The notes beneath the pieces were generated by a model that ran no database searches, was not told the origin of the DNA, and saw nothing but the letters and a program-made list of their open reading frames with translations. This document shows, in pieces, positions 44,645 through 56,086 of a DNA stretch of 64,000 nucleotides; position 1 is the stretch's first letter; every line of letters starts with the position of its first letter. The position numbers were made by a program, and so were the translations under genes. The stretch spans positions 62,001 through 126,000 of the forward strand of contig JAIQDT010005785.1 in the NCBI GenBank assembly GCA_021521415.1, in the 5' to 3' direction. The stretch is from Bidens hawaiensis (Eukaryota; Streptophyta; Magnoliopsida; Asterales; Asteraceae).

Positions 44645-46832
44645 GTCACACCCCGACCAAAGGCGGAACATGCCGGGGCGTAACGTATTGATTGGACATA
44701 GCTCAAAAGACACTAATTAAAGCGACAATAATTATTTAATTTCATTAAAATTAAAACAAGTACACAAATTCAATATACAGAATAAATACATCATACCTTT
44801 TGGGTTTAGAGTAAATATCCTATGGTAAAACTAATATCTTCAATCTTGAACAATGTAAATTACTTGTACCTGTAGCATGTATAAAAATAGAGTTTGTCAA
44901 CACGAATGTTGGTGAGAATATATAAGTTTTAGTGTTGTATATATATAGAGAGAGAGAAATCACAATTCTTATTTAAATGATGAGTATTACAATTCATATG
45001 AAAATGTAAACACTAAATAGATGTGGACCCGTTCTTATTGATACGAAATCAAAGTACTTGAGTAAGTGTATGATCATACTAGATGAGAATAGATGAGGAT
45101 GAGATACCAACCACCAAACATAAAATAAACAAATAAACACATAGAGCATTATCATAGAGCATGCAATAATCACACATAAACATATATTGAATTGTGTTTT
45201 GAATGAATGCGGTCAAAACATAAGTAATTTAAATACGGTATGCATTCTACCCCCAAAATGTGTAAAAGATAAAAAGGGGTATGTAAACTCACCTTGGAGG
45301 TAAGGGAGACGCTAACGAGGAGGCGGTTAAAGCAAACAAGTTAGTAAATTCCACGGAGAGTCTCAACGATAAGTCCTAATTAAAGTTATAATTAAGTAAA
45401 CAATCTAACGACACAAACGAACAAGAAAAAGACATGATGGGTTCATAACGGATTTTGGGATCGATAAGGCATTAAATATATTTACGTTACTTATATAAGA
45501 GTTGAATTAAAAGCGTAAATGATATAAATATTTACACAAGTTACTTATCTATTTTTGGACAATAATATGTTAAATAGATGTATCATATAATTAGTATACA
45601 TATCAAACAAAAACTCATATTTTTTAGTTTTAGCAATGAGAGGTATGCTTAGACGAGTAAAAATTGTTTCTAGTTTATTTATTAATTAATTTATTTATAA
45701 AGTTAGATAAGCCGGAAACTATATTGATTTTATAATTCTATATATGTGTGGATGTGAGTGTGTGTGTGTATATATCTACATACAAAAGTTCTAAATGAAA
45801 AATTATTTTATAGTTTTGTTGGTGTCCGGATCGTTTAAACGACCAAAGAAATATATATTTCAAAATAATACAAACAATGGTTTAAATAAAGAGGAGAAAG
45901 AAGAAGGAAAAAAAAGAATAAAAAAAGGGCTGCCCAGGGACTCGAACCCGGGTCTCTGGGTGGCTGGGTTTTAACGGGGGTGCTCCAACCAACTGGACTA
46001 GTGGTTCAATTGGTTAAAGTATGAAACAACAAGAAATTTAAACAATCACTGAAACAGATCCCAAATCCACAAGAACCCTAAATCCCAATTGAAGGTCAAT
46101 TGCCCTTTGTCAATTAAATTATTAAAGGGCTTTGATTACTCTCCCAATTCCGAGCCAGAATCACCATTTAATTACCTGAATCGAGTTCGTATTGACGGGG
46201 AACGACACCTAGGGTTTTACGGCTGAACACGAGATTAAAATCAAAGTTGCACTGCTTCTGAGTTACGATTGGGTTAGGGGTTGTAACAGGAATGTAGTAA
46301 GGAATGTGTGAGACGAGTTAATCGAATTATAGGTGCGTATTTATAGCATTACGAGGTCTAGGTCAGCCGCGGTTTATAAATGATTGGTTTGGTTGTTAAT
46401 TACGTGATTATGGTATGATTTAGACGCGTTTTGACCAATTAACGACTCTCCAATAACAATTCCATGATTCCTGGCGTGGATTTTGGGTCAAGAAAGCAAG
46501 GGGGGGTGCTGCTCGACGGAAAGAAGGAAAGAAGAAAAGAGAAAAAAATTAAATAACTTTTTAATAAATTGCATTTTGGTCCCTAGTCTATAGACGTGGA
46601 TTCAAAAGTTACTCAAAGTTGGCTAAGGGTTGATTTTGTACAATTTTATAACTAAAATCAAAAAAATAAATAATAAAAAAAAAATTTAAACGGGTTGGGT
46701 TTTCGGGGTAGTCCGTTTCGGAAAGAAAGGTAAGCTAGCTCCTCGTTTCGTTGATCCTTTTAAAATTCTTGAACGTGTTGGGAAGGTATAAAATTCGTCA
46801 ATTTTCGGACCCGAAAATTGACGAATTTTATA
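44645..46832 (-). mobile_element. Solo LTR of a TeC-related family inserted in TeC pol
   Basis: It starts TGTCACACCCCGACC like the TeC LTR, but the body differs. The flanks are CCTTC on the left (44640-44644) and CCTTC on the right (46833-46837), a 5-bp duplication at a point where pol is otherwise continuous. The right end reads ACCCGAAAATTGACGAATTTTATA, in which the expected final CA is lost, and the ~100 bp before it has been replaced by an inverted copy of the neighbouring sequence. No internal domain remains, so it is solo. Confidence 0.75.
45927..46013 (-). other. tRNA-like (pol III A/B box) segment inside the solo LTR
   Basis: On the minus strand TAGTCCAGTTGG (45989-46000) fits the A box and GGTTCGAGTCC (45938-45948) is a perfect B box. 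GGGCAGCCC and a T7 run follow. The spacing is close to that of a tRNA, but I cannot pair the acceptor stem. It looks like a tRNA pseudogene or SINE head captured by the LTR. Confidence 0.5.
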
Positions 46833-46914
46833 CCTTCCCAACACGTTCAAGAATTTTAAAAGGATCAACGAAACGAGGAGCTAGCTTACCTTTCTTTCCG
46901 AAACGGACTACCCC
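46705..46914. repeat. Perfect palindrome, 104-bp arms, 2-bp spacer
   Basis: 46705-46808 is the exact reverse complement of 46811-46914 by eye, with AC between. The right arm is the genuine junction of the solo LTR end with TeC pol ([11 protein letters not shown] and FKILERVGK frame). The left arm is its inverted copy and replaces the penultimate part of the LTR. Confidence 0.93.
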
Positions 46915-49170
46915 CTTCCAAGGAGATACTTTTAGAAGGACAAGACCGTCAACATTAAATTCGATCGGTTTTCGCCGTTTGTCGGCGTATTTCTTTTGAC
47001 GACTTCTAGCGGCTAGGAGGTTCTTACAGATTCGATCAATAACGTCGGTGGCTTCTTGGACCATTTCGAGTCCCGTGATTTGAGCTTCACCAATTTCGTT
47101 CCAACTAATCGGGAAACGACATTTACGACCGTAAAGAGCTTGAAAAGGAGCCATATCAATGCTAGAATGATAGCTATTGTTATATGAAAACTCGATGAAT
47201 GGAATGTGAGAATCCCAATTCCCACCGAAATCAAGAACACGCGCTCGTAGCATATCCTCGAGTGTCTGAACCGTACGTTCGGGTTGTCCGTCCGTTTGAG
47301 GATGATAAGCGGTGCTAAGATCGAGACGTGTACCCAAATCTCCTTGGAGTGAACGCCCAAAATGAGAGGTAAAACGAGCATCGCGATCAGAAATGATAGT
47401 CAATGGTAAACCGTATTGGCACACAATTTCCCGAACATAGATTTGAACAAGCTGCTCGATAGAATACTTTTCGCGGATCGGAATGAAATGAGCAGATTTG
47501 GTTAAACGATCGATAATCACCCAAATACTATTGTTGCCTTTTTGGGTGTTGGGTAGTTTAGTGATAAAGTCCATAGCAATGTCTTTCCATTTCCAAACGG
47601 TAATCGGTGGTTGCTTGAGTAGACCAAAAGGTGTTTGTTGTTCAGCTTTGACTTTTGAGCAAGTAAGACATTTATATACAGACAACGCTACGTCCTTTTT
47701 CATACCCGGCCACCAAAAGGTAGCACGTAGATCGAAATACATCTTATCCGCACCGGGATGAACGGAATACCGCGAATTATGAGTTTCGTCGAGTATACAA
47801 GTACGAAGATCATTGCGATTGGGAACCCACAAGCTATTTAGAAAGTACAAAAGCCCATCGGGTTTGGTTTCGAGTTGAAGTTCGGCTCCACGTGAAATTT
47901 CATCGTACATGTTACCTTCTTCAACGGAGGTACGTTGAGATTGGAAGATACGAATTTGAAGATCGGTTTGAACAACAACGCTTAAAAGCAGAACGGATTT
48001 AACATTTACCTTACGACTTAGGGCGTCGGTGACAACATTCACTTTACCGGGGTGGTAGCGAATCTCGCAATCGTAATCACTAAGTAATTCGGCCCATTGT
48101 CGTTGTCTCATGTTGAGATCTTTTTGTTCAATAATATGTTGAAGGCTTTTATGATCGGTAAAACCACACATTTTGTACCACAAGGGTAATGTCTCCAGAT
48201 TTTGAGAGCGAAAACGACGACACCAAGTTCGAGATCATGAGTCATATAGTTCTTCTCGTTGACTTTAGGTTGCCTTGATGCGTAAGCGATGACTTGACCT
48301 CGTTGCATGAGAACACAACCAAGACCTTGATGAGAGGTATCGCAAAATACAACAAAATCGTCATTTTCATCGGGAAGGGTTAGAAAAGGAGCATCGCAAA
48401 ACATGTCATTGAGAGTACAAAAGGCTTCCTCTTGCTTCGAACCCCAATCGAATGGTTTCCCTTTATGAGTAAGGGAGATAAGAGGCAAAGAGATCTTAGA
48501 AAAGTTTCGAATGAAACGCCGATAATATCTGGCCAAACCGAGGAAGAATCGAATTTCCGTGGGAGTCGTTGGAGTTTTCCAATCCTTAACGACCTCAATT
48601 TTAGCGGGATCAACATGAAAACCTTTATCATTTACGATATGTCCTAAAAATTGAACTTCCCGAGCCAAAATTCACATTTGGAGAACTTCGCGTAGAGTAG
48701 TTCGTTTCTAAGGAGTTCGAGAACGGAACGCAAATGATATTCATGTTCGGCTTTGGATTTATAGAAGATAAGGATGTCATCAGTGAAGACAATAACGAAT
48801 TTATCAAGGAATGGTTTGCAAATGCGGTTCATGAGGTCCATAAATACCGCGGGTGCATTTGTTAACCCGAAGGGCATAACCAAAAATTCAAAATGTCCAT
48901 ATCGAGTACGGAAAGCGGTTTTTGGAATATCTTCTTCGCGAAGATGCAACTTATTATAACCCGATCGAAGATCGATTTTGGAGAAACAAGTTGCGCCTTG
49001 AAGTTGGTCGAATAGGTCTTCGATTCATGGCAAGGGATAACGATTTTTGATGGTGTGTTTGTTAAGCTCTCTTTAATCGATGCACATACGAAACGAACCA
49101 TCCTTCTTTTTCACGAAGAGAATGGGAGCGCACCAAGGAGAAGAGCTAAGACGAATGAATCCTTGCTAAT
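46833..49170 (-). pseudogene. TeC pol: RT (partial), RNase H and integrase
   Basis: From right to left: RT begins at the deletion junction with remnants of VKKKDGSF, then MPFGLTNAP and FTDDILIFY, where the usual FIDD is changed to FTDD. RNase H ([16 protein letters not shown]) spans a frameshift near 48110-48180. A 451-codon integrase frame to about 46828 contains [26 protein letters not shown] and TDGQPERT. Another frameshift is near 48650. The start of RT, protease and gag are deleted. Confidence 0.9.
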
Positions 49171-49176
49171 CATAAA

Positions 49177-50016
49177 TTCGGTTTACAGTTTGAAGCTAGT
49201 TACGGTTAAACCGTGTTTAGACTCTTCAAACCCATAACCATGGAACTAAAATGAGCAGAAGTTAAGCATGGTTAGTATGTATGAACAAGTTATATAAGTA
49301 TATATATATATATATATATATCAAGGACACGAAGTCCTCCATGAAGCCTTGCCTTACAAGGTCCAAAACCTCACCGACCGGAATCGGAGAAGCAACTACC
49401 ACAGGCAACAAGGGGTGTATATTATATATATGTTGTACCACCATATTCAAGTATTATTAAGACTATATAAGTTAATTAGAATGAAAGATTAAACCCAATT
49501 TGACTTTTCGAAGTCAAACCTTCAAGAACACATAAATAACAACATTGAATCTGTGAAGTTTGAGAGAGAATTGGAGTTGTAGCAGGGGAAAAAGAAGGGA
49601 AATGGTGGTGTATCTATAGAGTAAGGATAAGGGTCAAACATGGGTGTAAATAACAAGTATTTACATACAAAATGGATCAAAACAAAACACAAACAAACAA
49701 AATCTGAGCTGCTGGTCTGCAGGGGGATCGCGATACGCGACCATAGGGAGTATCCACCATCGCGTGGCGCGATGGGGTTGGTTACCAGATTTTCCAAACT
49801 TTCAAAAATGGCAGAAATGGCCCCTGTAGTTCGTTTTAAGTGATTTTTACGCGTTTTAAGGACCGAAAATGATGTTTTCAAGACCCAACAAGTGTAAAAC
49901 AATATTGTAACATAAAATCCATCATTTTGATTATATTTAAGGTTTTGGTTTACAAAACGGGTCGGTTTACATGATAAAACGAATACAAACGAGACCCGAA
50001 ATTGACAAATGTCACA
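49177..50016 (-). repeat. TeC 5' LTR, truncated
   Basis: It matches 43427-44291 with substitutions and a shorter TA tract. The junction with pol near 49170-49180 shows no extended homology, so the deletion looks like end joining. Confidence 0.9.
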
Positions 50017-50257
50017 TGGCGGTACCAAATCGATCGGTACCGAATTTGCTCATCCCTAGGGGGTGGGAATGAATGGTTCTGATGGAATGAGATTCCATGT
50101 GTAATCGATGATTCCATTCCATTAAGTAACTGAACATCACTTTTCCATTTCTAAGCAATGAATCATTTCATCCCCCCTATGATTACTGCATACCAAACGC
50201 TATCAAAGGAATGGGAAGGAAAATAGAGGAAAAGATGAAAAAACCATGTTCCAGAGA

Positions 50258-50625
50258 TTTTTTAAGAAATGGGAGAGGAGGGGAGGGGAAAGAGGGGAAA
50301 ATGCTGGAAAATAGGAACATATATTCATCTTCTCAAATTGGAGAGAATAAGAGAATATTTTTGTATAATTTTAACTCATATCAATTACTAAATTACCCTC
50401 ATATCTAACTTCTTATTATATTAGTTAAAATGTATAATTTGAAAATTGTATTTCCTTTTCTTGACCTTTTAACTCGGGAACACCTAAAATGTTTAATTTC
50501 CTTTCTTTTCCTTTTCATTTCATTAAACTATGGAACACGAAATAAAATCACACATTTTCCTTCACCTAGCTTTATTTCATGTTCTAATTCCCCTTCTTTC
50601 CCCTCCCATTCTTAAATGGGACTCG
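50258..50625. mobile_element. Possible MITE with GGGAGGGGAAAG inverted ends
   Basis: TTAAGAAATGGGAGAGGAGG on the left resembles the complement of CCCCTCCCATTCTTAAA on the right. The interior is AT-rich without coding sequence. The arms are imperfect and no target duplication is evident. Confidence 0.4.
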
Positions 50626-51478
50626 AGAAAACTTGTTAACTACTGTTTTACCCGGCTTGTTGCGCCGTGGCTGGTCGGTAAAATTTGGGCGGTGTTAAAA
50701 CTCAAGCGTTGTAGGTCCCAAGTGTTGAGGCAGTAAGTTGAAACGAATTCGGCCGGTTCCAGTTACGTGTGTTACTCTACCATAACTATAATAATAAGTA
50801 AAACAAAAAAATATAAAACTTAGGTGGATAATGTGGTGGCGTCGGTAGGTAACTCGAGTGTCGATAAAATCCGACCGTCATTGATCTCGGGTGTCGAGGC
50901 GGCGAGTCTATGCTAAATTTGTGTTCGTTACGGTACCAAAACTAAAAAACATCAGTATTCTGTCGGTTTTTGTTAAGTTCGTTGCAGTACTAGAACTAAA
51001 CTTACAAATATCTCTCAACTAAGATGGATTTTTCATTCAATGACGAGTCGAGCTCAGTCGTCCCACGTTTTATTCACACGGTCCTATTTGCTGCAGCCGC
51101 TATGGTAACGACTAGGGTGAAAATTCGACACCGAAAATCAGAAGAGATGCTTTGAACAAAGACCGCGAAATGGGTCATGAGCTCCTAGTAAATGATTACT
51201 TTGACGATAATCCGATATCTGTCAAAAAAAAATGTTTAAGAGGCATTTTAGTTTGAGCAAAGAATTATTCATAAAGAAAAGTTAAATATTTAGAAGCGTA
51301 CCACCCGTTTTATAGATAATTGATTGATGAAAAAGGACGTCAAGTTTTTACAACCTAATGGGGTACGGGAGAACATCCGATGCTTAAGACGAATATTTAA
51401 GAATATTCTAGAAAAGTGCACGAGAAAGCATATACAATATGCATGAAAAAAAATCATAAGAAAAGAAAAGGCGCACAA

Positions 51479-51513
<35 letters not shown>

Positions 51514-51922
51514 CTTTTAAAATATCTAATATTAACAAATTCTAAACGTAAACGTCCTCTTACAAAGTGCTCATTTTTTGTCCACGTGTTAGTATAAAAT
51601 TTATTGAATATGTATGAGTGGATTACAATGTACAAGTCTTTTAGATTATAAATTGCAAGTTTTAAAGCTTATGTTACAAACGTTTGTTGCGGTTACCATT
51701 TTTCGGACTTACTTATATATAGAAGTTAGCACCTCTCTCTCTCTCTATCTCATGCTTTGCAGTTTTACGTCTAGAAAACTGTTTTTATATTTTTATGTAC
51801 GTACATGATACTTGGTTAGATCCCATTTGCATTTGCGGTAGCCGCGAATTTCATGCTAGGTTATCTAATTTTCTTAGGGTTGAAAGCATGGACATTTTTT
51901 ATACGTTGCTTATTAGGTATTC
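50626..51922. other. Intergenic sequence without recognised genes
   Basis: Mixed AT-rich sequence with a (TTA)n microsatellite at about 51480-51512 and a short CT run near 51736. A GC-richer part (50640-51130) has motifs such as GTTACGGTACCAAAACTAA that look like old repeat debris. I see no coding potential. Confidence 0.5.
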
Positions 51923-53370
51923 TGTCACACCCCGACTAACGATAGAGGAATATAAAATGGGAATGTAACAAGCACCTCTGGTATCAACCACATTGTTTAT
52001 AAATAAATATTAACAAACTAATATACATTATATTTCATCGTTCTAACTTCTTTTACAAACAAGGTGTTACACTACGTTGATCAGTAAGTTAACCACTTTA
52101 TTCCGTATTAGCATACTTGCCTCTATCTACAGTAATTACATTCACGACCCAAGAACATAGAACACAACACTTTAGTCCAACTTTGGTACACCTGAAAAGC
52201 ATGTTAAAAAGGGGGTCAACTACGAATAGTTGGTGAGTTTCACAAGTTTAAACGAAATCAGTTATGCATGATCATAGTATTTATGATATATATGTATATG
52301 ATGTAATTAAACTAAGTCACAAGTGAAATCTTGACGTGCTTTTTTCACGTGGCCTCCACTGCATACGCAGTCGCTAAAGCCTCAACTGCCACATGCCCCG
52401 GGTACTATGTCTAACCCCACATAGCGTATGTATAGTTATATGGTCATGTGCAATTGTATAATGTCTAGGCATACCCCATAATCTCTGTCAATTGGGTTTG
52501 TCAAACCAATCGTACTATTCACATGCCACCGACTCATAGTTAATCACTCGTGTTTGCGGGGACTTTCAAGTGTTATCACTTAGATAATTCACATCATAGT
52601 ACGTTTTCAAATAGATAGATATATATAAACATCCTTTTCACCCCAAATGTTCATAAAACAGATTAAAAGGAGGGGTCATGTAACTCACCTTAGGTCAATA
52701 ACACACTGCTAAAGATGGTATGTCTCGATTATCGCTTAATTCCTATAACCGGTATTGTACAGTTAATACTTGTATAGTCTTTAAACTGAATCGGGCTATA
52801 TATCTAGTCAGGGTATGGATGTTACGCCCAGAATTTGTCAGTAGTCTTAGATTGTGACATTGTACAATGTCTAATATTCAAAATCGGTTTTGGCTCAGTT
52901 TCACCGTTTTCTGTGCCTGGCCAAGTTGGTCATTTATGCTTTTTGAAAATAGGTAAGATTACACAAACTTGAGTAAACGTACTATTTGATAAAATGATCC
53001 AAATTATGAAAGAAAATCAGGGTTTAGGTATCTGGATTCGCTACATGGTTCGTTCGTTTTTACACGAACTAGGTTGTAGAAAACGCGCACAATTCGCCCG
53101 AATTGTCCAAAATCTCTTAAAAAGTATTGTTTTACTAAATTTATCCAAAAGTATGATATTTGACCACTTTTGATGTTTTGATATTCCAATCAGTTTGTTA
53201 ATCATAACGTTGCTGGTTTTATCAAAACTTATATTTGTTAAATCTTCAAATTATTATAACTTTTTATTTGAATATATATTAAAATTATGAGAATTTTTGT
53301 ACTTGAAAATTAAAATGTGTAGATTCTTATAAAAATATTTTCAGAATTACTAAACTTGCAAAATTATCAC
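51923..53370 (-). repeat. LTR fragment related to the TeA/TeC families
   Basis: It starts TGTCACACCCCGACTAACG. It contains GTCAACTACGAATAGTTGG and GTGAGTTTCACAAGTTT near 52215, the complement of a conserved block in the TeA LTR (1635-1672). It is therefore in minus orientation. The far end is not defined and grades into copia-like sequence around 53370; no partner LTR is visible. Confidence 0.65.
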
Positions 53371-54221
53371 CATAAGATCTCTTATGACTTCAACTATGGA
53401 TTTGTCGTCAATGACTTCACCATAAGATCTCTTTTGATTGACTATGGCCATGACCCTTCCAAAATATTCACCAAGTAATCCCCCTCTATCATAGCAAGAT
53501 TCTCAAAGTATCCTCCTGGAGTTTTATAGACTCAACCTGATAATTTCCCTCAAACTCCATCTTCAAGATTTCCCATGTCTCATTGGCTATAGATGCAGCA
53601 GCCTCACGGGAAAACAACTGATCATGAACAGCTTGTTGAATGATTGCCATAGCATAAGCATCATGTTTCTGGGCAACCTTCAATTTGTTAGAGTCTTTTT
53701 TAGTTACATCAATAGCAGTTACCACTAGGTCCCAAAGATCACGTGATCTTAGGATGACCTTCATTCGAATTCTCCAGTACTCAAACCCATCACCCTTAAA
53801 GACAAGGGTCGGGGTAGGGGCAGTAGGCAACATGATGGTATATTCAGCCATTGAAAACTTGATCGATGATTTTATTCACACTCTTCTAATAGGAAGCACC
53901 ACCCGTGCTCTGATACCAAATTTGTTAGTATTTTCAGAACTATTGTAACACAAGTAGAATTGAAAGGAAGCAAAAGTTTTGTTCTTGGTTAATAATCAGA
54001 AAAGGTGAATACAACTTGAGAACCCTAAGGCCTCCTTAAATGCTAACGATTCTACCTAAGGAATAGGTAAAACCTAAAGAACAGCACAAATGGCTCTTAT
54101 TCAGAACTTAAATAACGATAAGCAAATAAATAGGAATAAACACACATGCATATGAGGAGTCTTGTATTAAATTTTAACACTTTCGTGCCTCTAGTTTTGT
54201 AAGTTAGTTCTCAAACTTACA
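53371..54221 (-). mobile_element. Copia-type element fragment: 5' LTR, primer site and gag start
   Basis: The LTR is about 53923-54221 (299 bp, TGTTAGTATTTTC to AACTTACA on the plus strand). The minus-strand primer site TTGGTATCAGAGCACGG is at about 53904-53920. Gag follows, and the element is cut off within gag near 53371. Confidence 0.75.
53380..53851 (-). pseudogene. Copia gag N-terminal fragment
   Basis: The first ATG-initiated frame (53851 to 53489) has FKGDGFEYWRIRMK and ANETWEILKMEFEG, the DUF4219/UBN2-type copia gag. After a frameshift near 53490 the protein continues as YFGRVMAIVNQ and YGEVIDDKSIVE before the fragment ends. Protease, integrase and RT are absent. Confidence 0.82.
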
Positions 54222-54756
54222 TTGTTGGAGAAAGGTATGCAGGTTTGGTATAAACGGGTTCAGATCAGTTTCAGGTCAAACCCGTGAACCCGTTCCAGCT
54301 TAACTGGTCGTGTTCATGTCAACCCGGCGGGTTTGTGGGTTGACCAGATTAACCCATCTATCTTAATTTTTATAATCTGTTGTATGTAATAAACTACAAA
54401 GAAACCGGCAAAAGATTTCTTAATTAGAATGTAGCACTTGTATCTTTTTTGTTGTAAAAATGTAAATCAATATATGAACGCACTAAGAAATAAAAAAAAT
54501 TTCGTGTCAACCTGCAAATATCCATGTCACGTTTGCCTTCATGTGTCTGACACGATTTTCGGTTTGGGTTATGTTCAGGTTCATTTTGCGTTCTGATGAA
54601 TATTAATTAATCCAGAGTTAGGTCATTATGTAAATCAATTGTCTCAACTTATTTAACAAAGAAACAAATGAGTAAAGAATCCAGTTAACAAGGGCTTCTT
54701 GGTATTGGCTTCTTGGTATTACTATACATTTAATTATAAATTTATAATATGACTGA
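54222..54756. other. Intergenic repeat debris
   Basis: Includes GGGTTGACC and CAACCCGGCGGGTTTG text at 54240-54350 like that in LEUNIG introns 12 and 17. The remainder is AT-rich. No gene seen. Confidence 0.5.
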
Positions 54757-55908
54757 ATTACAAAAATTGTCCTTTATGTTTGTATCTAATTTAAGTGATT
54801 ATCCTTTATGTTCAAAATTGACAAGAACTATACTTTACATTTTCAAATGTTACAGCGTTTGTCCTTTAGCCCTAACCCAATTAGTTTTTCTCGTTAAATC
54901 AGGTTATGTGTCTTACACATACCTTTTGAATAATAATGCTTTTATAAATATATAATTAACAAATTAAAAAGCTTTATATCTATCACTCTCAAACACTCTC
55001 CCTCTCTGTCTTCTCTAACACCACCACCACCACCACCACCCACTCCACACCACCAATTGCCACCAACCCACCACCAGACACTGAACCCACCAGCCAAAGC
55101 ACCACCCATCTCCCGCAAACATCCTAATTTCACTATCGTTGACAAGAAGATGCAGAATGAACAACACCACCGCCATGAACACACCAGTCACCATCTCTTC
55201 CCCGCTTTCACCAAATCGTTCTTTTGTAATCTTAAACTAAGAATCACTTCGCTTGCAATCCTTTTCCGTCACTCAAATCGTTTATCTGTGATCAACATTT
55301 CTGCCGCCGCTGCACGAACTTCGGGGAAACTCCGACGGTATCAACGGGCATCAATTTGAGGTAAGTAAAGCACTAATGTACTTGTTTTTGCATGCTAAAC
55401 AAAAGCCCTATCGTATCTAACATTAATTCTACTATCTAGGTTGAACTTGGAAGTGAAAATTGAAACACTTTCTAGGGTTTTGGACGCCGAAACGGTTTAC
55501 GAAAACATTGTATTTATAGTGAGACAGTTTCCGGTGGAAGTGACGATTGTTTACGTCGTTGGAAAAGAAGGTGGTAGCTTGCCGAAGATGGAGCTATGAT
55601 GGAAAAGGGGAGGGGGGGGGGGGGAGGTGGGTTGGATTTGATAATTTAATTACAGAATATGTTTTTATATATTTTAATTAAATATGTTTAGTTTGATAAA
55701 ATTACAAATTTGTTTTTTATTAATTATAATATTTTTAATTAAAAAGGTAAAATGACCAATGTATCATGACCTGATTTAACGAGAAAAACTAACCGGGTTA
55801 GGGCTAAAGGACAAACGCTGTAACATTTGAAAACGTAAAGTATAATTCTTGTCAACTTTGAATATAAAGGATAATCACTGAAATTTGATACATATTTTTT
55901 TTTGTAAT
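54757..55908. mobile_element. Long-TIR (Mutator-like) non-autonomous element
   Basis: Arms 54757-54908 and 55765-55908 are inverted copies over about 150 bp with modest divergence. Shared motifs include GTTACAGCGTTTGTCCTTTA and GCCCTAACC, then a TTTTTCTCGTTAAATCAGG block. The ~850-bp interior contains a CACCAC-rich ORF and exon-like text ending GAG|GTAAGTA near 55361. This suits a MITE or Pack-MULE-like element carrying captured sequence. A target duplication is not clear. Confidence 0.7.
55057..55359 (+). CDS. Hypothetical ORF inside the long-TIR element
   Basis: A 100-codon frame with a His/Pro/Thr-rich start, a hydrophobic middle and an Arg/Ser-rich end. I do not recognise it. It begins in a CACCAC simple repeat, and a splice-donor-like GGTAAGTA sits at its end. 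It may be a fragment of captured genic sequence or chance. Confidence 0.2.
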   Translation: MPPTHHQTLNPPAKAPPISRKHPNFTIVDKKMQNEQHHRHEHTSHHLFPAFTKSFFCNLKLRITSLAILFRHSNRLSVINISAAAARTSGKLRRYQRASI

Positions 55909-56086
55909 TATGTCTTATAATAACGTAACAACATCTATCATTCATTATAATGATTTCTAATCTTTGATTGCTCTTTTTAGGTGGGAAAGGGTGTTACTAA
56001 TGATTACAATGATTATGTTGGCACATTCGAGTACCTAGAGGGCGATACGTAAGTTAATTTATATTAGAACTCCTTGTTAAATATAT
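55909..56086. other. Short segment with an orphan exon candidate
   Basis: The 68 bp at 55981-56048 is framed by TTGCTCTTTTTAG and GTAAGT and is open in the frame reading VGKGVTNDYNDYVGTFEYLE. I cannot name the protein. No adjoining exons are recognisable. Confidence 0.3.

Larger units (their letters stand above)
41947..50016 (-). mobile_element. TeC: third Tekay-type Ty3 element, minus strand, 5' half deleted
   Basis: The target duplication TGGCG is exact at 41942-41946 and 50017-50021. A complete 3' LTR (41947-44291) is followed by minus-strand pol. The right (5') LTR keeps only its last ~840 bp (49177-50016), and gag, protease, extra ORF, primer site and about 1.5 kb of LTR are missing. 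A solo LTR of a related family is inserted in pol at 44645-46832. The LTR pair is more diverged than in TeA or TeB, and pol has many lesions, so TeC is older. Confidence 0.93.
41773..50058. mobile_element. hAT-like MITE with TAGGGATGAGC ends, split by TeC
   Basis: TAGGGATGAGC at 41773-41783 and its complement at 50048-50058 are the termini. The 8-bp flanks AGGGGTGG (41765-41772) and GGGGGTGG (50059-50066) agree at seven positions. TAGGG fits the hAT terminal consensus. Subterminal GGTACCGGTACCG motifs are arranged in both halves. Without TeC it would be only about 200 bp. Confidence 0.8.
41163..50213. mobile_element. Outer MITE (GGGCATGTTTGATTGG type), split by later insertions
   Basis: The left segment 41163-41772 starts GGGCATGTTTGATTGGATG and has repeated GGAATGAA. 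The right segment 50059-50213 has the inverted CATTCCATTCC text and ends near CATACCAAACGCTATC. These are the usual ends of a GGAATG-rich hAT-like MITE family, but no target duplication is clear. Everything between belongs to the inserted hAT-like MITE and TeC. Confidence 0.45.

Noticed and set aside
45927..46013. Functional tRNA gene
   Set aside because: A and B boxes are good but the acceptor stem does not pair and it sits inside an LTR; recorded as tRNA-like only.
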